A program made the position numbers and the translations under genes. The notes beneath the pieces were generated by a model that saw only the letters and a list, made by a program, of their open reading frames with translations, was not told where the DNA came from and made no database searches. Positions 1 through 12,800 of a stretch of DNA of 64,000 nucleotides are shown here, in pieces. The stretch spans positions 53,997,539 through 54,061,538 of the forward strand of contig CM055100.1 in assembly GCA_029204225.1 (NCBI GenBank), read 5' to 3'. The DNA is from Diphasiastrum complanatum (taxonomy: Eukaryota > Streptophyta > Lycopodiopsida > Lycopodiales > Lycopodiaceae). Positions within the stretch are counted from its first letter, which is position 1, and every line of letters begins with the position of its first letter.

Positions 1-495
1 ATATGACTTGCATATGGAGAGGTGCATCTAAAGCATGGGCATAAATGCAAGAAGAAGCGAGAGAGAGAGAGACACAAACTTTTTGCTAATTATGACTTGC
101 ATATAGAGGCACGTGCATCTAAAGGATCGATTTTTGCAATAAAGTTCTTCGTCATGTGATAAAATAGTTGTGCATATGATTTAAGACATTGACTTTGATC
201 TTGATTTTTGCATGCACTCCATTGACCAACTTGTACACATTATATTGGCTTTGCATTGCGATATTATGTGATATTATAAGGCCCTAAGAAATGAACTTAA
301 CAATTTTGCCCAAGCTTTTAAGGATATTTGTTAAAAGCCTCGTGCTAACTAGCAGATGACGGGCCTAGACTCTAGTAGAGCATACAAACATTTTCCCAAA
401 AAAGGATGATAAACCCTAAACCTGAGCCTAACAAAATCGAAATCGATCATCGATCACTATTCTCGATTTCATTTTTCCTCGGCTAGCCATCCATC

Positions 496-497
<2 letters not shown>

Positions 498-538
<41 letters not shown>
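498..538. repeat. (CT)n microsatellite
   Basis: Uninterrupted CT dinucleotide run of about 20 repeats inside the upstream array. Confidence 0.95.
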
Positions 539-541
<3 letters not shown>

Positions 542-607
542 TTATCTCAAAATCTCATCCAAGACTATAAAAAAACCTAAAAAAACCCTAAAAATTTGAA
601 AAATATG

Positions 608-609
<2 letters not shown>

Positions 610-685
<76 letters not shown>
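610..685. repeat. (CT)n microsatellite
   Basis: Uninterrupted CT dinucleotide run of about 38 repeats, the longest in the window. Confidence 0.95.
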
Positions 686-687
<2 letters not shown>

Positions 688-1041
688 ACAATGGCGCTCC
701 TCTCCTCTTGCGATTTTATATCTTGTTTTTTTCTCTCTCTAGAAACTTCTCTTTCTAAGTTTCAAAAACATGTTTTTATCTCTCTAGAATTTCCCAAAAG
801 CACATGTGAAATTTTTAAACACACTTCAAATGCTTTTCAACTGCCCTTCAAAGACGTTTTAGGGCAAACGTGGACCAATGAGAATATGCAAAACCCATTT
901 TGTTTAACTCTGGTGACATTCCTCTCTCTCTCTAACACCTCACATTATTGCTATTTTCTCTCTACAAATCCTAGAAATAGAACCCCAATCCTAAATTAAA
1001 AAACTTTTACGCAGCACACGGTCATCCTTCACGCAACACGT

Positions 1042-1044
<3 letters not shown>

Positions 1045-1110
<66 letters not shown>
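1045..1110. repeat. (CT)n microsatellite
   Basis: Uninterrupted CT run of about 33 repeats. Shorter CT runs follow at 1864-1898 and 2003-2028. Confidence 0.95.
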
Positions 1111-1114
<4 letters not shown>

Positions 1115-1859
1115 GATGGCAAATGTACGTTCTTTGTCGTTCTAGAAGTTTCTGCTCATTTTCTCTCTCTAGAAGTTTCTAGAGCCACGTGCCTTCCCAA
1201 CCACACTTCATAATATTTCAAATGCACGCGTGGCCCAATTAGAATACAATAATCATTCTTTTTCCATCACAGCCAACATTCTCTTTATTTTTCATCCTGA
1301 AACCCTAACTGTATTAAAAACCCACTCTCTCCCTGGATCTCACTCTTGCACGCTCTCTCTCCAAACATGGATATATCTTTCTTTCTCTACAGAAAGTTCC
1401 AGAAAAAATTGTACGCTCTCTCTCTCTCTACGTATGTATATATATTTCTCTCTCTAATGAACGTTCCATAAAATGATCTTTTTGTGGGACGTTCCATAAA
1501 ACTGCCCGTCGCGTCAACTGCCTCGTCATTGACGTTTTAGGGCACATGTGGCCCAATCAAAATCAAAGAACCCCCCTTTGTCCACAACCACCTACATTCT
1601 CACTGCTCACATTAACATTATCGCTATTTTTAACCTCAAAATCCTAAATCTTCTCTCTTCTCACTATTTTTTTATAAAAAAAATAAAATATCTGTCTCTT
1701 TATTGACTCACATGAACATTATTGTTCTTTTTCATCTCAAAACCCTAAAAAACCTTAACCGTAAATATGAACACACACACTCTCTCCCCTTCAGAGCCTC
1801 TCTCCTCTCTATCCTTCACCCTCCATCTCCTTCCCTTTGTCTCTCCGCCTTTACTACCA

Positions 1860-1899
<40 letters not shown>

Positions 1900-2280
1900 C
1901 CACCATATCTCTCTCTCCCTCCTTCACCCGCCATCTCCTTCCCTTCTAAGTTCTCTCTCTCTCCCCACATTAGTCTACAACAACAAAGAAAATGGATGAA
2001 AACCTCTCTCTCTCTCTCTCTCTCTCTCAATCCATCACTCACCTTATTGTCTCTTCAAAAATTCTTTAAGCACTTTTTCTCTCTCTAAAATCAACGTGTC
2101 TACCTTTCAACCTCACTTCAATTGCCTTTCTCGTTTGCCCATCAATACATTTTAGAGCAAATGTGGATTGATGAAAATACATTTTAGGGCAACTATGGAC
2201 CAATGAAAATCTACAAAACACCTTTTGTGTATGGGCGCTAACACATAGTCTCTCTCTCTCCACTAACATTTTACTCATTA

Positions 2281-2490
2281 GGCTTATTAGGATTCCTACA
2301 ATGTGGAAGGTGAGTTGATAATAACAATAATCTCGACATTGGTTGGGATGTTTTTATAATTGCAGGTTGTGATGTGAATTTGTGGCTAGAGAGAGCTGAT
2401 GAGCAGTTAAAAGCTGGATTGATTGATTGCAAAGCAGGAAGACAGTGGGTGAGTTTATACGTATATGAGAGAGAGGTAGTGTGATAGCGT
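2281..2490 (+). promoter_or_regulatory. probable POP1 5' leader
   Basis: This is the stretch between the CT-rich array and the POP1 start codon. It contains a possible very short leader intron (donor at 2310 in 'gaaggtgagt', acceptor ending at 2365 in 'aattgcag'). At 56 bases that is below usual plant intron size, so it is only a suggestion. No clear TATA box was recognised. Confidence 0.3.
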
Positions 2491-3122
2491 ATGGCTGAAA
2501 TGTGTGCGCAGAAACTTCCTACGGGATTAGAAGTGAGACGCTTTGCCAAAGCTCGAGCGCCAGAGCTTCGATCCCTTCATCATGCACTCAAGGCTGTCAT
2601 CAAACATAATAGGGCGCAGGAAGATGTAGGAAAAGCAACATTCCTTCCAGCCCCCCACCGTAGTCTTCGACGCAGAACTACAAGCCACAATAGGAGGAAA
2701 CCCTTTTGGTGGACTCGAAGAAGAAACAGCAATGAAGCGCCCTCCTTCTCCAACAATGACAAAAACAAGCAAAAGCAGTGTATCAATTCAAGTGTGCTTG
2801 AGAAAGCTGAAGCAAGTAATGGCTGCTGCTTGCATGACTCAGATACTGTGTTGATTAAGAGAGGAGTTGGAGAAGGCGAAGCAGGTCAATCAGTTATACA
2901 CACAAAGCCTTTGAAAGGATTCATAAGAAAGCGGAAGGCGAAAGCGAAGAAGCCTTTAAGCAGACGTTTGAGGAGGAGGATTGAGCTGAAAGGGGGCAGC
3001 GATGGACAAGGTGGACGTTCCTCTGACGGCACTCAAAGACTGGCCACGCATTTATGGCATTCAAAGCGCTTTGAGATGAACAAAATGTGGGGCTATTGGC
3101 TTGCCAAAGGTCTCCCTGGGAG
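2491..3122 (+). CDS. POP1: POP1 exon 1
   Basis: Codes for residues 1-211: the start of the POP1 domain, basic stretches and 'THLWHSKRFEMNKMWGYW'. The donor is 'GGGAG|GTGAGA', leaving two bases of an Arg codon. The open frame stops at the donor (TGA at 3124), as expected for an exon boundary. Confidence 0.9.
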
Positions 3123-3752
3123 GTGAGAGATAGAGAGGGCTTTATTAAAGTGTTCCAAGTACCGAACGGTAGAGAAGAGTGAAAAAGTACATCTCAAGTG
3201 TGACTTCCTGTTTTTATTAATAAAAGATGGGAAAACCCATCAGAGTACAAAGGAATGCATGTTGAAAGCATAAAAGCCATAAGGCGAATTGACACTGTAC
3301 AACTATAACAAAGCAACCATCTCACAGAGTATTTACATAAAGCCTACTGCTTGGTGTAAGTCGCTAGTTAAGACAATTAGAAGTTTAGGTAGTGCAGGAA
3401 GCTGTGAAGCAGCCGTTCCTGCAACTACGGCACGTCGAAGTATTGCAAGTGCCTGAGTGCATTGTAAAGTCATAGAAACTCGTTGACGATAATAAGCCGT
3501 AATGATAGATAAAGGTGAGGCACCACGTCCTTGGAGTTTCGCTGCAAAACCTGCACAACATCTCAAGTATGTTTCTAACGATGGGAGTGTAAAAGTATCT
3601 ACAAAGGAAGCCTGCTTTAATTCGAATACATCATAACTCTGACTAAGTCAAAACTGAAACTCTCAAAGAACTTTTATAAAAGGAGCTCAGGTCATGCAAA
3701 TGTCTAAAAGTAAACAACTATATGTCTAGAGTGTTACAGTGCAAGTGATAAA

Positions 3753-3812
<60 letters not shown>

Positions 3813-6800
3813 TATATCTATATCATAGATCCAGCGGTACTAGGATCCGCGGATCCCGGTACCGCGGATCCATACTGATCCGCGGTACCATAATATATTA
3901 ATATATTTAATATATATAAATATTTTTTGAACCCTAATTTCCCCCCCCCTCGCTTCATCTCTCTCCCTGCCCATTGCACCCTCTTCCTACTGTTCGCGCC
4001 CTCTTCCTTCTGTTCGCGCTCTCCCTGCTGTTCGCGCCCTCCTTGCCATCACACTGTCTTTGTGTATGACAGATCGCTTCCGCCCCTGCTACTGCTGTTT
4101 CTGCCATTGCTGTGGTTTTTCCAGCCTTCCGCCTCCTATCGCACTCACGATCATCTCGGCCTTTTTTCCCCAGTTCCTTCTATAGAAATGGTGCATTCCA
4201 ACCTTGCCGATCTGTGGGACGAGGTGGACATTGTCAGGCGGGTTCCTGACAAGTCCAACAAGAGCGGTGCAAGGATCGTGCGTTGCCGATATTGCCTGGT
4301 CGAGTTCGTTGCCACCCTCACTCGCCTTAAAGGCCACCTGCTCGGTGCACGCGCCAAAAATGGTGGCACACTGAATGCTGCCCCTTGTAGCAGCATGTCC
4401 GTCCCCGTCAGGCAGCGACTTCTCGACACCTACGGGCCACGTCTTGTGGCGGGGGAGAACACCATTTCGGAGGGTGTTCTCCGGTTTTGCACTGCTTCTT
4501 ACGTGGTTGACCTTGAGTTGCTGCCTGCTTGGCTGGCACGCACGAGGAGAGGGAGTGCATCCTCGTCCAGTCCCTTTGCCCCTCATCCCCCTCAGACAGT
4601 TCCGCCACACGCACCCCCATTTGCACCCATTCTGGTGGATCCCGTCCCATCGTGTCTGCCAGTTGTCACTGCGGTTCCACCACGACCTAGTGTTGCTCGC
4701 ACTCCCCCAGTTTACGACTTTCTCATGGACTCTCCGCCACCCGAGCAGGCCCAGGATGTTGGTGACGAGGCCTTCGAGGATGTTGAGGAGATCCCTTCCT
4801 CCCTCCCTTCCCATCCGAATGACCTCCCTGGCCAGCAGTTTTCGTATCCCATGCCAGATGTTGTCCCTCCACCAGTGCACCCCACTTATGCTGCTGCACC
4901 CATCCCTGCCAGTGCATCCCACTCTCCCCATTCCACGTCTACAGCCGATGCATCCACTAGTGCCCAGCCTGTCGCGTCATCATCCATTCCTGTCACGGTT
5001 GGTGCACCGTGCTGGAGGTCCGCTCCCTGTCGCCCAGCTGGGAGAGTTCTTAGGCAGCAGAGCATTCGCGGCGCGCATCAGCCGCACATGGACAGAGAGG
5101 CCACACAGGCCGTGGCCAGTCCGATTTATGAGCTGAGCCTTCCATTTGCCATCACCGACTCTGAGCCCTTCAGAAGGGCCTTCTGCCTTGCACAGTCTGT
5201 CAGCCTAGCTGGAGAGTCCCTAGTTCAGAGGTTGTCCGCACACACATGCTGAGAGATAGGGTCGAGTCCTTGTCTAGAGAGATGGAGCCTCTACGTCGCC
5301 ACTGGGCCACTTACGGTTGCAGCCTCATGTCCGATGGCTGGACTGATGTCAGGAGGAGGCCGATCCTCAACATCTTGGTCTCCAGCTGCATGGGCACACA
5401 GTTTTTGCGCTGGACAGCCAGGAGGCAAGTGACAAATTGGAGTATCAAACGAAGTCGGAATTTCGTGAAATTTGATTGAGGATGGGCGATGGACAGCTTG
5501 CAAACAAGGTGTGAAAAATGGCTGCAAACGGAGACAAAAACGAACGAAAGTGACAAGTATGAAGCGGCTGGACAGCCTGCAAACAAAAGTGAAAAGAGGG
5601 CTGAAAATGGAAGGAGGAACAGACGAAAGAGATGAGGGAATTGGGCGCTAGAGAGCCTGCAAACAAGCTGGAAATGGGTGATAGAGAGTTGGAACTTGGG
5701 CGCCGGAAATAATCTGCCCAAATTTTTTTTTTCCGGCCGCCAAATTTAGCGGAAGTACTTCCGCTAACTATCTGCTACAGCTCCGACAAGGAAAATGCTT
5801 TGATGGGAGCTGGTCCTCCAAACTGTGCTGAATGTTGCTGAAGCAAAGAGACGAAAGCCCTCAGCAAAGAGAGAAAAATCAGCAAGGAAAATGGGCACCT
5901 AATCAGAAATTCAGATCTGAAATTCAGTAATCAGGAAAGTGCTCTGATACCAAGTTACGAATAGAGCCACAACTGATCTAAAGCTAAGCTATGAAAGCAT
6001 CACATAAGCAAGACTTAAGCTAGAAAGCAGCACATAAGCAAGACTTAACCTTAGAAAGCAGGAAAGAGAGAGATTAAGGAGACTAAAGAGAGAGATCAAT
6101 ATCATCAGCTGTCAAATGAATACAATGAGGGCCTACTTATACCCACAAAGAAGCCCAAAAGAAGCTTCTAGAGGATAAGGATACTGAACCTTATCTATCT
6201 GGGTCCCATAAGGACATTCCCTTAATGGTAATGGCCCAGTACCTAAGGGTATACTAGTTAGGGGCTATGTACTGAGTACATAACTGCTTTGCACTATTAT
6301 AAGCGAACTGAAATAACGTTCTTGTTTCAAATCAGGAAATGTTTCAAAGAGGTGCCTCCTACTTTGTCGAAACAGAGTTTCGCCTCACCTTCATTTATAG
6401 CAAAAAACAAGTGTTTTTTGATAGTGCTTGTTTTCTTCTTCTTTTCTTTTTGGGGGGGGGGGGGTGTAATTCACCTTTGGAGTTTGTGCAATGTGCAATG
6501 TACACTGTGGGCAACCACCTCTCATGTGAAAGTTAGAACTAGAATTTTCATGAAGTTACAAATTCACTTTAATTTATAAACTAGCAGATCAGCAATTAAT
6601 ATTTTGACATTTGATGTCACAGTGAGTCTCATTAAACTAGCATTTTAGCAATTCCGTTACTGCTAAAGTTAAAAGTCAGTCCATTGAACTAGTGATCTAA
6701 CCTTACTGCAAGTACTACTTTTATTCAGTCCCTTAAGCACATTTGTTGAGGGTAATGCAAGCTTGGCATAGCCCTTAATGACTTGTTGAAAGAATCCTAT

Positions 6801-9800
6801 GAGTAGGTTTCGGGATCGCATCTGGAAAGTTCACATCCTTTAACCATCAAAGGAAGACACTATACTCGAAAATTCTCAAACATCTATGGAATTTCAAAGC
6901 AGATACAGATGGAGCGTTAGGCATGCTTACATCAGCTTTCAATTTTAGCAATGAGCCATTATGCAGGAAACTCAAATTATGCGTAACTTGGTCTTTCTTT
7001 AGTCATGCATCTTTACTGTAAAATCTTTCCTTGCCTAGTCTTACATCTATCTTTTCTAAAATTGTGCATAGTCTTGAATTTGCAATAACAAGCAAGGTAT
7101 AATCTGATTCCAGATTTGATGGTCCTCCCCTGTAGCGATTTTCACCACATAATGGTGGTTACTTGGCACAGTTACCATCTAGACCTTCTGTACCAATTCA
7201 GCGTTGAACTCCCTGATGAAACCACTCATCCGAATGGCTAAAAGCAGTAGTATGAAAACAACTTTTTAATAAATATTATTATCTTTGAAGGATAATTAAA
7301 TGCATGCAATAAGGGAGTTATGTGGCACTTTGAAGGGCTGCATTGGGGCTTCAAATTTCTTACATCTTTTTGGCTTCCATATAGGAAAAATAAAGATAGT
7401 CTCTTTGCCTTACTGAACTCGGCTCAGTCTTTCTTAGATTGCTTCTTCTTGCATCTTGGGTTGTTTATATTGATATATTTATCTTTGCCATTTTTCTGAA
7501 ATGTGCTTGAAGAAGTTTTGTCTTTATACTCAGGTTTGATGGCAAATTCCTCCTTATGGGCCAAAACATGGGTGTCGTCAAACTTTTCGCAAAGTGAATC
7601 ACATTCTCAAGGGACTAAGGCTTATTTGTACAAACTTCATGTTGGTACTCCTTGGGTAAACCAACAGTTTTGCAAGGTAGGACGCATATGTGAGGCCAAA
7701 TGGGAAATTGCTTCTTGAAAATCTTGAAAGATAGACATCCTACGGTCTTACCACAGCTGCAAAGTAGCAAATCGACACTATATGCATTGCTGCGTAGAAA
7801 CATGATAGCAGTAATGTTCCTTCTGGGAAATGCTATTGGAGTCCTACCCCTATATACAAAATATAGGGTAGGCCCCACTTTAAACATTGTCCATGCCTAG
7901 ACCCATGACATACGACATTACGAACATGTGGCACTAAAACTACCGATAGCTCCAGACCAATGTTCCACTTAGTGTGCTTCTAACCTGCTGCTTCTCAGGT
8001 ATGACTTGATAATCTTGTTGTGGATTGATGCTGTGAAAGATAGGCTGCCGGCCACGGTGAGTAAAGGTAATATGCTGTTGTGCCAGGCTGTCTGTTCATG
8101 ATGAAGTCAAGGGAAACATCAGGATTTCACAATGACGTTTCTTTTAGTTGCTAAATTTTGATTTTGTACACACTATGCACGTGAGTCAAATCAATAAGCT
8201 TCAAGTATCATATCAGCTGCTAGTAGGTATATGGTAGATATCAGCCTGACCAATAAAGTCCCCAATCTGGTACTGAATGCCCTGTAGCATTCGAGTGCTC
8301 TGAAAAGAGTTAGGAATGACAACCTCAACACGTTGTTTCAGAGATACATCCTTTGGAGTAGCCCTGATGTTTGATAAGATGTGATTTCTAACTTGTAAGT
8401 AAAGAGTAAGTGCTGCGGGTATCAACATTCAAAGTAGTAGAGTCTTTGCTTGTAGTCTGTATCTGTATTTGTATGTGCTGAGGGCTTGCCTGGCGATGTA
8501 GCATAAGCAAGTGAAGCGTGACACTTTCCGGACTCAGTAGGTACTGTTTCTGCATTGAGACTCATCATGATGTGAACACAACTTTGACTCTTTGGTGAAA
8601 TTAGCCTCATGGAGATAGATGGCTGTAGTGGCATTTGGCATCTGCCGGTAATCTTTGGCCCTATGTTTACAAAAAAAGTAGAGCGAGATGCTGGTATCTG
8701 TTTAAGTAGAAGAAGCAACTGGGCCTGTAGCAGGAACATACCTAGATGTGGGAGGGTGCATCTCAATATCGGTTTGGAGCTTGGCAAGCCAATCTCCATC
8801 TAATGATCCAAAGTAGCCCACAAGATGAACCTTATTCTTGAGATGACGAACCATAGGGATCTCATAACATGTAGGAGATCCATCACTAGTGACAATTGAA
8901 GTGGTGGCAGGAATAGACGCAGGAATAGAACTTCAATAGGAGGAATGGAATCATAGCCAGGGGAGTAGATGTAGTGGTCTGGGAGGACTGCTATAAGAGA
9001 TTCCAGATGGACTGCTACAGCTGGCACCACGTCTGCCTGCTGCAATGTTAGAGTCCGATCTCAAAACGGCAGCTCATTAGCCTGAGTTAGCTCTAGTGTA
9101 GAACTGGCAGTGGGCATGCAGAAGCACGTGTAGTCAACATGATGTGTTGAAGTACGAGCTGGGACTAGTGTTGATAACCACTCTGTAGGTTGGCTGAAAA
9201 AGGCCATGTAATATCATCAGCCCTATCCAAAATAGTTTGCCCCTTCAAAGAGGTCCAACTCCTGTTAGTTAAATCAATCACTGCCCAATGAATAATGACA
9301 ATCACAGGTCCTACCAAGTAAAATGGGTCTTGGGCCCATAATGTCAAACAAGCCCTAGTGCACTTTATCTCCATAACATTAAGGTGTCCATCCATGTAAG
9401 ATGCATTAATGAGTCAAAATGGTGAACTTATTTCTCCTCTAGACTACCGTATGAGGTCTTTGTTGAGGTTGAGCATATGCCCAACTCAATGGCCTTGTTC
9501 TTTACTGCTAGCCTTATACTGTTGAGTCTGGCCTTCAAAGACCTTTGGAGAATTGAAACCCAGAACATTGATTTTATACAAATGTATGAAAGCGATTTTA
9601 AACATATGTGTGTATCTCACCTGCATGTACTCCTGGGCACTGGCGAAGTCAGTAGGGATCTTGTAGAATTGGGTCCGCAATAATGCTTGATGGAGTTGAT
9701 GCTCTTAGACGTCATGGGTGGACTTCATAAGGTTGAAAATTGCAATCTCTCATTCATTATGTGAAGTACTATCCTGGTCATACCATCGATACTGTCCCAA

Positions 9801-12800
9801 CTCCATGAATATGTCTAACTGATTAAGTATACGCACTAAGTTACCTGTCAATGAATGTGCAACAACTCGTGATCTCGTTGCCTCAAGATCTTTGTGAATC
9901 TTTAATGATCAGTCTATTCTCCTAGATCTTTCATGATTAATATTGCTTTTCCACCCAAGAAGTGTGGCTTATTGGTTAATGGCTCCTTTCCTGATCTTGA
10001 GGTCCAAAGTTTGATCTCACTCACTTGCACATGGACATACAAGATAAAAACACGACTGTATGATGTACCTTCTCATTCATATGCTTGTTCAAGCCTCAGC
10101 TATAAAGCTGCAGTAGAAATCTCTCTATATATCAATCTAAAACACTAGGTCGCATTGCAATTGACATAAATTGGGTAGCCACAAGGAATTGTGAAATATA
10201 AAAGTGCTCAAATCATGAGACCAGTATCCATTATTGAAGCTTTCAAAGACTAATCAATCTTGATTTTGCCACTCATTATGAAAAATGTCTCTCCAAGTGC
10301 TTAAAAGCAAATGTCTCTTAGCATATCACACTTTTCAAGCCCTTATTGGATTCAAGTATATTTTTACTACTGTACTAAAAAAGATCAACGTTTTTAACAC
10401 GCTAGTTTACGTATTTACACTATTGTTCTGCTTTTCCACTTTTGTTTTCAATTTTTGAGGAGGCAGTTCTACCCAGGCTATAATTTCGAGTCTATTTTGT
10501 GATTATATTTTAGAGTGTATGGTTACCTCAACAAAGCCGATCAACAAACTGGGTCCAAGTCTTGTCTTTTTCCCCATTTCTACTATGGTGTTTCTCTTTT
10601 TCCTAGAGAGTTACTGCTTAATATGTGAGGACACTTGTTTGGAAATTCAGATTATGTTTCTTAATATCATCATGAGCTGCAATAATGATTTCATGTCATA
10701 CTTTCTTAAGTATGTGCCCTCTTTGCTTATATAGAAATATCCATCTATAATAAGTGTGCTTCTATCAATACACTAATGACTAGTAACACAAAACTTCAAA
10801 CTTTTGATGGAATTGGAACAAGAACCTGAGTATGCTAGCAACCATGAGATTGTGTAGTGAACAATGCATGCTTATGTCTTTTTTTGTAAATTGATATGTT
10901 CTATGTTTTAAAATCAGGGGGCGTGGCTCAAGGGCATTACTGAAGATGGCTAATGAGGGAGCATTAGTTCATGATGCGAGTTATCACAATGCCATTGAGA
11001 TGAAGGGTCGTATGGTAAGTTTCTTGGTATCGGTGTACATTCGTGGAAGTTTTCGTTCTTTACCTTTCTCTTTTGCCAATTGCTTTACGTAAGTCACAGG
11101 ACCCTCTATTGATATTCAGTTCTGTGACAGGATGCCTTGCTTGAAACTTTGGAACTTGTTCTGGAGCCCTCCCCTCGCATGTTGACATCGTCACATGATG
11201 CTCTGAAAGCACCGATATCGTGTGCTTGTTATGACAATGCCATGGTGAGTGCCTTATAACCGTTAGCAACTGTTTGTAGCGACATTTTGCTTTTGAGGAT
11301 TGAATCACCGTAGATAGTGAGATGGTTAAAATATCAAAGCTTCTGGATTGATCCCTTTCGAAGTCCAAATTTCTTACTTTGTTAGGGAAGGACCAGCTTC
11401 TTCTTTGAATAGAATTGTATGCTATTTTTACCCTTGATGTGCATTGTGTGTTGCTTGTTTGGCTATGAACTATAGATTCACCAACTGGGAAAAGTACCTT
11501 ATAAACCTGTTGCTCCAGTTATGGTGATATGGCGTCCTTCCTCTGTCCAGTTGCAATCACATGACTTGAGGCCCTTGACAAGTGTCATTTCTTCCTCGAG
11601 ATGTGAAAACACTGATCACCGACCTTTGTTGACAGAATCACAAGATGAAGAACGTCAGTTGTGGATATGGGTCCATGCAGCTGCCTTTGACATTACACTT
11701 CAGGTTTTAGAAGCTGCTTGTCATGAACAGGTGTGCTTCAAACAGTCTTTCTATTTCTTGAATGAATATCCTGATTGTAGTGGAAATTGGATCTGGATCT
11801 TTCTAATGATCAGTTTCAGCTAACTCATCTGTGGATATCAACGCTATGGTGATGCTATAATCATAGTCGTCTTTGTGTGATTAGCTTCTTTCCTTTCAAA
11901 GTACTATTGCGTGAGAATGTGACCTTGTGCCTTGAGTATCAGCAGTACAAATGTCTTCCCAAAGTCAGACGTAAATTTGTTGTTGGTAGCTTCCTCGACA
12001 AAGACTGATGGTTTTTCAACTGAGTGAACTTGAGAGTGGATTAAAGGCTTCTACGTATAGAGTTCATGCTTGAATGTTTTTTGCTTATGCAGGTCACTAA
12101 GCACGGCAAACCTATAGTTTCTTGTCAATCTAGAAAAGGAGAACTTGCAAGGCTGGATCTTTTAGGTGCTAGAGCCTTTCAGGTGCTTCAGAAAGTCTTG
12201 ATTCCTGTCACAAGGTTTTACCAATTTTTGACTTGAGAAATTGATGTAGCTTTCATTATATGTTAGATATGCAGAGAGCTTTTCACTGTAGATTTGAATT
12301 CTAAAGTTGTGTGATGTATAATATATGCAAAGTGATTAGTACCTGAATGGTCACTTGCATCTTCATTGTTTGAGTTTGTGTTTAGGCTGCTGGTAGGGGA
12401 TACTGGAATAGTGGGGGTATATCAGCTTGCATATTTAAGTAAGTTTTTCTAATATGGGGTATGCTTGACCAGATATTTTTTGACCAAAACTTGTGCTTGC
12501 TGGTCTGGCAGTCCAGTGTATGTTGGAGCTAGTAAAAATGCGTCAAAGGTAAACCTCTCTGAACCTCTCAAAGCATGTGATAAAGAGATATCTAGATTAC
12601 CGGGATTGCAGAAGGTTAACAAGCTGCCAGATAAAGCAATATTATCACTAACAGTGTACGATCCTCGAGATCTGCCACAAGGTGGGCCTATTCGTTTTAC
12701 TCATGCTGATAAGGGACTCTACAATATATCTCAGAGTGCTGATACCTTTGCAGGAGAGTCCTTGAATCAAGTACAAAGTACCACAAGTAGTGTGCTTGCG

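Larger units (their letters stand above)
1..2280. repeat. CT-rich degenerate tandem array upstream of POP1
   Basis: The segment consists of diverged units of several hundred bases. Each has a CT microsatellite, an AAACCCTAA-like stretch and a core resembling 'gttttagggcaaacgtgg' followed by 'ccaatgaaaat' (near 858, 1533, 2151 and 2184). A shorter duplication, 'atgacttgcatat' to 'gtgcatctaaag', occurs at 2-33 and 91-124. No open frame here looks coding; those present encode Ser/Leu or Arg/Glu repeats from the microsatellites. The same core reappears near 54330 upstream of the cyclin gene. The unit boundaries are my estimate by eye. Confidence 0.6.
3123..10917 (+). other. POP1 intron 1 (7.8 kb)
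   Basis: Runs from donor GTGAGA to acceptor AAATCAG. It holds CT/TA microsatellites, a palindromic GGATCC/GGTACC cluster, a hAT fragment, a degenerate 80-bp tandem repeat, a copia LTR piece and a SINE-like head. The remaining parts (3123-3750 and about 6291-9950) show no domain I recognise, only short broken frames, and a 13-G run at 6452-6464. Confidence 0.85.

Noticed and set aside
691-999. 102-residue plus-strand frame
   Set aside because: Lies in the CT-rich array, Ser/Phe-rich, no recognised domain or splice context.
1703-2088. Several overlapping frames rich in Ser/Leu or Arg/Glu
   Set aside because: They are translations of CT/GA microsatellites with no homology and no codon signal.
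4089-4931. 280-residue minus-strand frame
   Set aside because: Shadow of the GC-rich hAT transposase frame on the opposite strand.
8213-9395. Minus-strand frames in POP1 intron 1 that might be a nested gene
   Set aside because: Three short frames without recognisable domains or joinable splice sites; probably an old repeat.
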